In this document: positions 1-7,101 of the stretch, piece by piece
Numbering within the stretch: the first letter of the stretch is position 1
Layout: each line of letters starts with the position of its first letter
Source: CAVQGF01 sp045807945
GTDB taxonomy: Bacteria > Acidobacteriota > Terriglobia > Terriglobales > Acidobacteriaceae
Assembly: GCA_045807945.1 (NCBI GenBank)
Contig: JBJMGI010000087.1
Span: 1-21,608 of the forward strand
Length of the DNA: 21,608 nucleotides
Direction of reading: 5' to 3'
Notes under the pieces: generated by a model
The model's database searches: none
What the model was told of the DNA's origin: nothing
The model's input: the letters and a program-made list of their open reading frames with translations, nothing else
Position numbers and translations under genes: made by a program

Positions 1-1013
1 GTCTGAAGAATGTCCGTGGAATCGTAAACCGTAACGTTTACGCGGCGGAATGGCGCGACCAGCGTGCCGCGGTACAGAGCTCCAAGCGAATGTGTCCAAA
101 CGTAAGGTGCGATAAACAGCAGGCTCGGGACCGCCGTGCCAAGGAGTAACGGCGTGACTGTTTTTCCTAACCGCAGAAACGGTGCAAGTCCACCCTGGCT
201 GCCCGCGAGAGCGACTCTTCTCGCCGCGAGATACGAAACCAACGCGCATGGCAGCAGGAAGGCAAACATCTCATTCAGGTTCGTGCGCTCGCCCAGCACT
301 CGCAAAACCGCGACCACAAAGACGAACAGGCACAGCCCGCCAAACACCGCGTAAGCGCGGCCCTTAGTCTTTTGCTGTTGTTGTCCCTCGGGTGCTTCAA
401 GGTACACACACGCGAGCAGGGCCGCGGCCAGTGCATACATCCCCGTGATCTTGACGATGATGGAGATTCCACAACACAAACCCGCAAAGAAGAGCCAGCG
501 CATCCGCCGACCCGGATCATTCGCGCATTGCAGCACGCACAGCGCTGCTCCCGTCGCCAGAAATAGGTTGTACCAGGAGGGCATCGACGCGGAGTAGTTC
601 GGGATCGACCATACCGCCGCCATCAGCGTTATTAACGCTGCCGCCCAGGGTGGCCCGGAAAAGAGAGCGATGCGATAGACGGCGGGCAGCCAAAGAACAA
701 AGGCCCCGAACAGGACAAGCCGCAGCGAAGTGAGGGTCGTCCCGAACAGCATGAACGCAAGTGCATGCGGATAGTCCAGCGCTCCCGTGTAGATCTCGTT
801 GAAGTCGCGGTGCGGCAATTCGCCGTGCAACACGCGTTCTGCCATTTGCCCCAGGGCGCCGTCGTCGTGGCGGATCCACCCGCGGTTCAGGTTCTCCGCC
901 GCATACCAAAGCGATACCGCGAACACCAGAAAAAATGCCGCGTGGCGCACGCTCCAGCCAACGAGCGTGATCTTCGCGTCAGACGTTTCGCGTTGCGGTG
1001 CGGGCGCGAGCAT
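1..1013 (-). CDS. GT-C family membrane glycosyltransferase, partial (tandem paralog B)
   Basis: The minus-strand frame is open from ATG at 1013 to the window edge (337 codons), so the C-terminus is missing. It is a close paralog of the complete gene just upstream (1035-2900): the N-terminus MLAPAPQRE, the HDDGAL motif (residues 49-54), GELPHRDFNEIYTGALDY and SMPSWYNLFLATGAALC are shared almost unchanged. An acidic pair in the first extracytoplasmic loop after one N-terminal membrane helix, followed by many hydrophobic helices, is the hallmark of GT-C enzymes, which move sugar from a polyprenyl-phosphate donor on the periplasmic side. The start lies 21 nt after the upstream stop, behind a purine-rich AGGAAAGGAAAC. 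It is probably the last or near-last gene of the minus-strand operon starting at 4564. Acceptor and sugar are unknown; an uncharacterised membrane protein is the conservative alternative. Confidence 0.8.
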   Translation of the reverse strand, partial: MLAPAPQRETSDAKITLVGWSVRHAAFFLVFAVSLWYAAENLNRGWIRHDDGALGQMAERVLHGELPHRDFNEIYTGALDYPHALAFMLFGTTLTSLRLVLFGAFVLWLPAVYRIALFSGPPWAAALITLMAAVWSIPNYSASMPSWYNLFLATGAALCVLQCANDPGRRMRWLFFAGLCCGISIIVKITGMYALAAALLACVYLEAPEGQQQQKTKGRAYAVFGGLCLFVFVVAVLRVLGERTNLNEMFAFLLPCALVSYLAARRVALAGSQGGLAPFLRLGKTVTPLLLGTAVPSLLFIAPYVWTHSLGALYRGTLVAPFRRVNVTVYDSTDILQ

Positions 1014-1034
1014 CAGTCCTATGTTTCCTTTCCT

Positions 1035-2900
1035 TTAACGCCAGCGTACGTCGAAAGCTGCTACGTGCTGCACATACGGATAGTCGCTCTCGATGCGCTG
1101 CTGCAATTCGCGGCTCTCGTTATGCGAGAACTGCGGTCCACGGTTCCACACCACCAGGTTGATGTCTCCGCGATCCAGTGCGGCATTCACATCGGTGAGC
1201 GCATTATCGTTTAGGAAATTGAAAATGTCTCGCGTTGGATTTCGTTTTCCCGTCAGGAAGTAGATCTCCGGCGCATCCGGCCCGGCGTAGATTCCCTTGT
1301 CGCCCGCGTGCTCCTGCACCAGCTTCGTTATCTCCTCGTAAACGTCCACCACCCCGGCTTGGCTCCTGATCCCGCGGGCGCGTTCAACATGAAATGGAGT
1401 CACAAATCGATCCGGCACGTAGTCTGCCCCCATCTCCACCAGGAATGAGGGCTTGATCCGAATCGCGCTGAAGAGAAGAAAAAAGACTAGCGCCACCAGC
1501 AATACCGCTGGAGAGCGCTTCGGCATCTGTTCCAGCCACGACTGAATCGTCAGAAACACCAGCGGCGCGATGTAGCAAAAGTAGATCGGCCCAGAGAACG
1601 GGAACCGAGAGAGGTTGCAGACCGCCACGAATGCGAGCAACACAAACAGCTGCTCGTGCTGATCGTTTTTCCTGTCAGCGACGATCGTCCATATCGTGAT
1701 CGCCAGCACCAAGTAGGGCACCACGTCGAACAGCGAGCGCCACAAGAGCTGCAGCACGGGCGGCGAATCCGCTGAAACATACAGGAAGCACGCTCCCGTC
1801 GCCGCTATCAAAACCTGCAAGGTTTTTCTCAGCCGAAAATGTGCGGCGGTTAACAGCAATCCGATCAGAACCAGCGCCGGCCAGGTTCGCAGCACCTCGG
1901 TGGAATCCGCAACGGTGACGTTCACCCTCCGAAACGGTGCGACCAGAGTTCCGTTGTAAAGAGCTCTCGTCGAGTGCGACCAAAAATATGGCGCGACGAA
2001 GAGTGCAATAGGAATCAGTGTTCCCAAGACAAGCGGTCCGACAGCTCTAGCCAACTGCAAAAAGGGCGTGATTCCCCCTTCGAACGCTGCGGATGCGATT
2101 CTCCTCACCAGCAGATATGAAAGCAGGGCGCAGGGCAGCAGGAATGCGAATAACTCATTCGCATTCGCCCGCGCCCCGAGTGTCCGGAAGACTGCTACAA
2201 GAAAAATCAACAAAAACGCGACCACGAAGACCAGATACGTGCGATTGGTCTTCTCCTGCGCTCTTCCTTCCCGCACTCGCAGGTACACGCAAGCAAGCAG
2301 CGCCGCCGCCAACGCGTACACGCCGGTGATCTTGACAATTATCGACACCCCGCAACACACACCCGCCAGGAACAACCATCCCATCCGCCGGCTCGCGTGA
2401 TTCGCGTATTGCAGCAGGCATAATGCTGCTCCCGTCGCGAGGAACAGGTTGTACCAGGACGGCATCGATGCGGAGTAGTTCGGGATCGACCACGCCGCCG
2501 CAAGTAGCGAGACCGCCGCCGCGACCCACGGTGGCCCGGAGAAGAGCGCGACCCGATACACGACCGGCAGCCACAAAAGAAAAGCTGCGAACAGGACGAG
2601 CCGCAGTGATGTGAACGTTGTCCCGAACAGCATGAACGCGAGCGCATGCGGATAGTCCAGCGCTCCCGTGTAGATCTCGTTGAAGTCGCGATGCGGCAAT
2701 TCGCCGTGCATCACTCGTTCCGCACTCTGCGCTAAGGCGCCGTCATCGTGGGGAACCCATCCGCGGTTCAGATTTGCGGCCGCGTACCACGCCGATATGG
2801 CGAAGACAAAAAAGAATGCGGCGTGCCGCACGCTCCATCTTCCCCACGTGCGCCTATCCAGCGGATGCGAGTTTTCGCGTTGCGGTGCGGGCGCGAGCAT
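1035..2900 (-). CDS. GT-C family membrane glycosyltransferase (tandem paralog A)
   Basis: This 621-residue protein has an N-terminal membrane helix (about residues 24-42), then an extracytoplasmic loop with HDDGALAQ (51-58) and GELPHRDFNEIYTG. About ten further hydrophobic segments follow, and the last 130 residues or so are mostly soluble. The acidic DD in loop 1 and this topology fit the GT-C (PMT/ArnT/GT39-like) superfamily, which uses lipid-linked sugar donors at the periplasmic face. The ATG at 2900 lies 3 bp after the stop of the methyltransferase gene and is preceded by AAAGG about 8 nt upstream, so translation is probably coupled. Its 3' neighbour is a paralog that shares even the ribosome-binding region. 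Together with the GT2 enzyme at 3629-4564 it suggests a pathway in which a polyprenyl-phosphate sugar is made and then transferred. The substrate cannot be told from the sequence. Confidence 0.8.
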   Translation of the reverse strand: MLAPAPQRENSHPLDRRTWGRWSVRHAAFFFVFAISAWYAAANLNRGWVPHDDGALAQSAERVMHGELPHRDFNEIYTGALDYPHALAFMLFGTTFTSLRLVLFAAFLLWLPVVYRVALFSGPPWVAAAVSLLAAAWSIPNYSASMPSWYNLFLATGAALCLLQYANHASRRMGWLFLAGVCCGVSIIVKITGVYALAAALLACVYLRVREGRAQEKTNRTYLVFVVAFLLIFLVAVFRTLGARANANELFAFLLPCALLSYLLVRRIASAAFEGGITPFLQLARAVGPLVLGTLIPIALFVAPYFWSHSTRALYNGTLVAPFRRVNVTVADSTEVLRTWPALVLIGLLLTAAHFRLRKTLQVLIAATGACFLYVSADSPPVLQLLWRSLFDVVPYLVLAITIWTIVADRKNDQHEQLFVLLAFVAVCNLSRFPFSGPIYFCYIAPLVFLTIQSWLEQMPKRSPAVLLVALVFFLLFSAIRIKPSFLVEMGADYVPDRFVTPFHVERARGIRSQAGVVDVYEEITKLVQEHAGDKGIYAGPDAPEIYFLTGKRNPTRDIFNFLNDNALTDVNAALDRGDINLVVWNRGPQFSHNESRELQQRIESDYPYVQHVAAFDVRWR

Positions 2901-2903
2901 CGC

Positions 2904-3623
2904 CTATGCCTTTCGTCCGACCACCATCAGCGAGCCGCCGAACGGAAGATTCAGCCGACGTGCAACTTTGTACTCGCCGATAGTCGTGCCGCGCAGCACT
3001 GTGTTGATCGGCGCCGCAGGGATTCCGGGCGGCTGCGGCTTCGAGCCAAGCACCGCTTCCTTGGCGCGCACCAGCAGCTTCGCGAAGAACACCCAGTGAA
3101 ACAGATAGCGTTGCTCTTCGATAACCATGCCGGCCGCGTCAGCCAGCTTGTGAAAACAACATTTCGAGTACCGCGTCCGGTGGTGATTCAAATCGTCGTG
3201 CGTCGTCCACAGTGACTGAAATGCCGGAACCGTGATCAGCGCCTTCCCGCCAGGAGCCAGCTTCGAAAGCGCCAGCTGCAAATACTCGGCCGGGTTCTCC
3301 AAGTGCTCCAGCACATCCAGCAACAGCACCAGACCGAACGGTGTTTGTGGTGAGAATTCTTCCAGCCCGCAGAGGTGGATTTTGCTGCGGTGCGGATTCT
3401 CCGCGCTCACCGCCTCCGCCTCCGGCTCCACCCCTTCGACTGTCCCGAATGAAGACAGCCGGTCGAAAAACAACCCGTCGCCGCAACCTACATCCAGTAT
3501 CTTCAGCGAACGATTCGGCCCAAACGTGCGCCGCAGCGTGTCCACGATGATCTCTTCACGGGCGCGCCACCACCAATGATGGTGGTATAGCTCGGCATAT
3601 TTCTGGACATATTCCTTCTCCAT
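2904..3623 (-). CDS. class I SAM-dependent methyltransferase
   Basis: This 239-residue protein has a Rossmann-type methyltransferase core. Motif I is ILDVGCGDG (42-50), the acidic motif II region is around GVEP, and motif IV/post-I is LLLDVLEHLENP, followed by LAPGGKALITVP. This matches Methyltransf_11/23-type enzymes common in polysaccharide clusters. The reading frame stays open far upstream, but the residues there are antisense-phase noise inside the GT2 gene. ATG 3623 (MEKEYVQKYAELY) is chosen because it lies 5 nt after the GT2 stop and starts a normal methyltransferase N-terminus. The C-terminal part (about 165-239) carries a hydrophobic stretch and basic residues and may associate with the membrane. 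By context it probably methylates a sugar or lipid-linked glycan intermediate; the acceptor is unknown. Confidence 0.88.
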   Translation of the reverse strand: MEKEYVQKYAELYHHHWWWRAREEIIVDTLRRTFGPNRSLKILDVGCGDGLFFDRLSSFGTVEGVEPEAEAVSAENPHRSKIHLCGLEEFSPQTPFGLVLLLDVLEHLENPAEYLQLALSKLAPGGKALITVPAFQSLWTTHDDLNHHRTRYSKCCFHKLADAAGMVIEEQRYLFHWVFFAKLLVRAKEAVLGSKPQPPGIPAAPINTVLRGTTIGEYKVARRLNLPFGGSLMVVGRKA

Positions 3624-3628
3624 GGCGG

Positions 3629-4564
3629 CTAGCGCTCGACCATCGCCCCGATCTTGTGCTCCACGATGTACACCGGCCGGCGCTTCACCTCTTCGTAGAT
3701 TCGCGCGATGTAAGCGCCGATGATGCCGAGGAACAGCAGGTTCACGCCCGAGACGAACGTGATGAGCAGGGTCAACGCCGTGAAGCCCTTTGGCGACTGA
3801 TGCAGAACGAACTTCGCCACCACGGAGTAGATCGCGAACACGGCGGAGAGCACCACCGCGAACGATCCGATCACCGCCGCCGCGTGCAGCGGCGCAGTGG
3901 AGAAGGCGAAGATGCCGTCGGCAGCGAGCCGCAGTAGCCCAAAGGGGCTGTACTTGCTCTCGCCAGCTTTGCGTTCGGCACGCTCGATGGGAATCCCGAT
4001 CTGCTTGAATCCAACCCAACGCCTGAGCCCACGCGTGTAACGCAGATGTTCGGGAAGCGAGCGTATCTCCTCCACCACGCGTGCCGACATCAATCCAAAG
4101 TCGCCCGCATCCAGTGGCAGGTCGATGTCGGCCAGCATCGCCAGCATGCGATAGAAAAGGAAGTAGCTCACCCGCAGCCAGATCCCTTCTTTCCGCTTCA
4201 CGCGCTGCGCATACACAACGTGATATCCCTCTTCGAACTTGCGGACGAATTCTGTAATCGCTTCTGGCGGGTCCTGCAGGTCAGCATCCAGGATGATGGT
4301 CGCGTCGCCTTTGGCATGATCGAGCGCCGCCGCGATCGCAGCCTGATGTCCGAAATTGCGCGAAAGTGAAAGCACGCTCACGCGAGGATCACGCGCGGCT
4401 GCCTCGCGCAGTATCGCAAGGCTCTGGTCCGCGCTGCCATCATTCACGAACAGCATCTGGTGCGGGCCGCCCGCAATGCCGTCCAATGTCGCCGTCAGCC
4501 GCTGAACAAAAAGCGGCAAGACTTCCTGTTCGTTATAGACAGGTACAACGACACAGAGTGTCAT
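3629..4564 (-). CDS. GtrB/ArnC-type polyprenyl-phosphate glycosyltransferase (GT2)
   Basis: This 311-residue family 2 glycosyltransferase has the N-terminal motif VVPVYNEQEVL, an NDGS motif (41-44) and the catalytic/metal motif DADLQDPPE (93-101). It ends with two membrane helices (about 224-250 and 263-288) and a basic tail. This architecture is that of bactoprenol glucosyltransferase (GtrB), ArnC and Dpm1-like enzymes, which transfer a sugar from a nucleotide donor to polyprenyl phosphate on the cytoplasmic face. It is the first gene of a minus-strand operon; the methyltransferase starts 5 nt after its stop, followed by two GT-C enzymes that could use its product. ATG 4564 is preceded only by a weak AGAG. 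The sugar transferred is not readable from the sequence. Confidence 0.9.
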   Translation of the reverse strand: MTLCVVVPVYNEQEVLPLFVQRLTATLDGIAGGPHQMLFVNDGSADQSLAILREAAARDPRVSVLSLSRNFGHQAAIAAALDHAKGDATIILDADLQDPPEAITEFVRKFEEGYHVVYAQRVKRKEGIWLRVSYFLFYRMLAMLADIDLPLDAGDFGLMSARVVEEIRSLPEHLRYTRGLRRWVGFKQIGIPIERAERKAGESKYSPFGLLRLAADGIFAFSTAPLHAAAVIGSFAVVLSAVFAIYSVVAKFVLHQSPKGFTALTLLITFVSGVNLLFLGIIGAYIARIYEEVKRRPVYIVEHKIGAMVER

Positions 4565-4629
4565 ATGATTGTGAGAACTCTTTTTACCACATAGGAATGA
4601 ACTCCCGGCATGGAAATGACAGGTGACGA
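4565..4629. promoter_or_regulatory. divergent intergenic region between GT2 and methyltransferase genes
   Basis: These 65 bp separate the minus-strand GT2 operon from the plus-strand methyltransferase and must contain both start regions. The stretch is locally AT-rich (a T5 run in the middle), in contrast with its surroundings, which suits promoters. No -35/-10 pair is clear enough to place. Confidence 0.35.
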
Positions 4630-5226
4630 GTGAGTCTCACCCGCATCCTTGAAGTTCCCTTTGTCTATCGCGCATGGCAGGGCCCGTTCGCGGCCAAGAA
4701 GATGTCGCCCATCGTGCGGAATAATGACCTCTCGCATCCCGGACGCGTGCTCGATATCGGATGCGGCCCCGGCACCAATGCCCGCTATTTTGCCGGAACC
4801 GATTACGTCGGTGTGGACTTCAATCCCGAATACATTCGCAACGCGCAGGCGCGCTACCCCGGGATGAATTTCGTTGCCGCCGATGCGACGGCGTATCAAC
4901 CGGCGCAGCCTTTTGATTTCATCCTGCTGAACAGCCTGCTGCACCATCTTGACGACGATCAGGTCGCAACCGTGCTCTCGACCGCGCGCGCCAAGCTTGC
5001 GCCCAGCGGTCACGTGCATATCATCGAGCTGCTGACGTCAGGCCGCGTTCTTCCCGGCGCTCTTGCTCGCATGGACCGCGGCAAATTCGCCCGCCCGCTC
5101 CAGCGTTGGAAGCAGTTGTTCTCGCAACATCTCACGGAAGTGCTCAGCGAGCCATTCACTGTGGGCTTGGCAGGGCTGGGGATGTGGGAGCTGCTTTACT
5201 TCAAAGGAAGATCGAAAACTGATTGA
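4630..5226 (+). CDS. class I SAM-dependent methyltransferase
   Basis: This 198-residue protein has motif I VLDIGCGPG (40-48), then YVGVDFNPEYI (motif II, acidic Asp), an AADATAYQ segment and the FILLNSLLHHLDDD stretch typical of Methyltransf_11/25 proteins. The start is GTG 4630 (MSLTRILEVPFVYRAWQ), with AGGTGA 7-9 nt upstream; the preceding in-frame ATGs are cut by a TGA that overlaps the GTG. It is the only plus-strand gene in the left 12 kb and sits between two minus-strand glycan operons, divergent from one and convergent with the other. Its TGA ends 1 bp before the complementary stop of the convergent GT-C gene. A substrate in the local glycan pathway is plausible but not shown. Confidence 0.87.
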   Translation: MSLTRILEVPFVYRAWQGPFAAKKMSPIVRNNDLSHPGRVLDIGCGPGTNARYFAGTDYVGVDFNPEYIRNAQARYPGMNFVAADATAYQPAQPFDFILLNSLLHHLDDDQVATVLSTARAKLAPSGHVHIIELLTSGRVLPGALARMDRGKFARPLQRWKQLFSQHLTEVLSEPFTVGLAGLGMWELLYFKGRSKTD

Positions 5227-5227
5227 A

Positions 5228-7093
5228 TCAGCGTAGCGACGACGTCAACGTCGTCGCGCAAGCCGGCCGCGAGCCATCTGGGTTCGCGCGCGCCACTCCA
5301 AACAACGTAGAAGTTGCCTGCGGCTTGCCCTGTTCATCGATTAGCTCAGCGCGCACCAGGTGGTAGCACTGCTGCTGCCCTTCTCCGCCGAGATAGATGT
5401 CGAGCTTGTATGTGCCATCGCGCGTCAGCACGGTCTCGCCCTGGTAGTACCAGCGGTCAGTGAACACTTGCGCGCGTACTTTCCACTCCGGCGGAGGCAC
5501 GCCGGTAGTCGTTCCCGTCAGCTTCAGCGCGGCATTGGGCACCATGTCGTTCGACGTCGGCGAAGTGATGGCTATCTGGTACTTCGTCGTAGGCGGCAGC
5601 ACGGGAGCCGGCTCGCGCCGCGAATAGATCTCGATCCGCTGTCCGCGCACCGTGTCCGGCATAGTCATCTGTAGTTGATAGCGCTCCGCCAGCAGCGGAC
5701 GCACCGCAGCATCCACCTGCTTCGCCTCTTCTCCCAACCCGCCATCCAGCACGACGTATTCGAATGCGGCATCATGCACCGCGTTCTGATACGCCGGAAT
5801 CCCACGCTGCTCTCCGTAGTGGAAGAAGAACGGATCGGCGATCTGCCACTGCCGCAACGTCGGATGCAGGTAGTAGCGGAACACACTGTCGTCCACCAGC
5901 ACGCGGTCGGAGTTCACAACTTTGTTATCGAGCCACGCCAGCGCGGGGTCTACGTTCGGCCAGAAGATGAACCGTTCCATGTGCCAGCTGTTGCCGAGCC
6001 ATCCGCAGGTGACCGCGATCACGACTGTCAGAATCGTCGTCCATGCCGCGCGGCCAAGCGCACCACCTTTGTAGAGGCGCCGCACGACTTCAAAAACTCC
6101 CGCCGTAGCCAGCGGAGTCAGAAAGAACAGCGCGTAGGCGGCATGCTTCCAGTAGTCATAGTCGCTGCGTACCGCCACTTGGAAGCCGAGCAGCAGAACC
6201 GCTCCCAGCCACAGCGCTCCACCAAGCTGCTTCTTGCCCTTCCACAGGAAACCGAAAAGAGACAGACCAGCGATCAGCCAGAAGTCGGCACGCCGCCATA
6301 AATAGATATCGAGCACTTCGCTCTTTGCCAGCAGCGAGGAATATCCCATGCCGTACTTCACGAGGTAGCGTAGCTGCTCAAGGTACACAGCAAGGTAGAT
6401 GGCCGCGGCAGCCGTAAGCGGCGCGGCAAAGCGCAAAATGGATTCTCTGCGGCGGAAGATCGCGATCAACACCAGCGCGGGGAAAAACACCGCGACCAGG
6501 TACTTACATAAGAAGGCGGCGAAGAACGCTGCTGCGCTTGCAAGCCACGGCGCCGTCTTGCGCTTCTCCCATGCGAGCGCGAACATCCACAAACCGAGTG
6601 CAAAAAACCCGAGCGCGCCGGCATCGCGCGTTGCGATGCGCGATGCATACACCGCCGGAGCCAGCATGGCGAAGATTGCCGCCGACGCAACGCCCACTTC
6701 CGGCGAATACAGCTTCCGCCCGAAGTAGTACATGGAGACCACGCACAGCAATCCCATCAGCGCTGCCAACTCGCGCACTCCCGCAAGTCCGGCGACGCGG
6801 TCGGCTGTCGCCGCCATCGCCGGCCACAGATACCATCCAAAGCTATGGTGCAGCGGAGTATCGAGCGGCGACTCGAACATTCGCGAGAGGAACATGCGCC
6901 CGTAGACCACGTACACGCTCTCGTCCATGTACGCGCTCGAATACAGGGGGTCCCACGCCCGCACGTACCACGCGCAAAAATAGACGATGGAAAGCGCCCA
7001 GATCCGCTCGTTGTGAAAAATTTCGTGCGGATGCAGGTGCACCAGCGGATTACGCCAGTGTGGAGCGGGGGCGGGAGCAGGTTTTGCCGTCAT
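5228..7093 (-). CDS. GT-C/GT39-like membrane glycosyltransferase with soluble C-terminal domain
   Basis: This 621-residue multi-pass protein has one N-terminal helix (about 31-46) and then a first periplasmic loop with the acidic pair YMDESVYVVYGR (D57, E58), as in ArnT/PMT-type GT-C enzymes. About ten further helices run to residue 400. The last 120 residues or so, from PPTTKYQIAITSPTSND, look like a beta-rich Ig-like or carbohydrate-binding domain. The frame allows a TTG at 7120 that would overlap the upstream stop; ATG 7093 (MTAKPAP) is preferred because it lies 8 nt after that stop with an AGAG upstream. It is third in the operon after the BcsA-like synthase and the TPR/barrel exporter, so it may decorate or prime the exported polymer. 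It is clearly less similar to the two GT-C paralogs at 1-2900 than those are to each other. Confidence 0.8.
   Translation of the reverse strand: MTAKPAPAPAPHWRNPLVHLHPHEIFHNERIWALSIVYFCAWYVRAWDPLYSSAYMDESVYVVYGRMFLSRMFESPLDTPLHHSFGWYLWPAMAATADRVAGLAGVRELAALMGLLCVVSMYYFGRKLYSPEVGVASAAIFAMLAPAVYASRIATRDAGALGFFALGLWMFALAWEKRKTAPWLASAAAFFAAFLCKYLVAVFFPALVLIAIFRRRESILRFAAPLTAAAAIYLAVYLEQLRYLVKYGMGYSSLLAKSEVLDIYLWRRADFWLIAGLSLFGFLWKGKKQLGGALWLGAVLLLGFQVAVRSDYDYWKHAAYALFFLTPLATAGVFEVVRRLYKGGALGRAAWTTILTVVIAVTCGWLGNSWHMERFIFWPNVDPALAWLDNKVVNSDRVLVDDSVFRYYLHPTLRQWQIADPFFFHYGEQRGIPAYQNAVHDAAFEYVVLDGGLGEEAKQVDAAVRPLLAERYQLQMTMPDTVRGQRIEIYSRREPAPVLPPTTKYQIAITSPTSNDMVPNAALKLTGTTTGVPPPEWKVRAQVFTDRWYYQGETVLTRDGTYKLDIYLGGEGQQQCYHLVRAELIDEQGKPQATSTLFGVARANPDGSRPACATTLTSSLR
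5236..5257. terminator. perfect hairpin just past the methyltransferase stop, inside the convergent gene's 3' end
   Basis: GCGACGACG (5236-5244) is a perfect 9-bp inverted repeat of CGTCGTCGC (5249-5257), with a TCAA loop. It begins 9 nt after the plus-strand methyltransferase stop and lies within the last codons of the minus-strand GT-C gene. There is no T-run after it on the plus strand, so it is not a canonical intrinsic terminator. It may still protect or define the 3' end of the plus-strand mRNA. Confidence 0.35.
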
Positions 7094-7101
7094 CGCCGGC
7101 T

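Noticed and set aside
3624..4019. Upstream in-frame extension of the methyltransferase at 2904-3623
   Set aside because: The extra 132 residues lie within the well-conserved GT2 gene in another frame, are Arg-rich and do not resemble a methyltransferase. ATG 3623 follows the GT2 stop by 5 nt.
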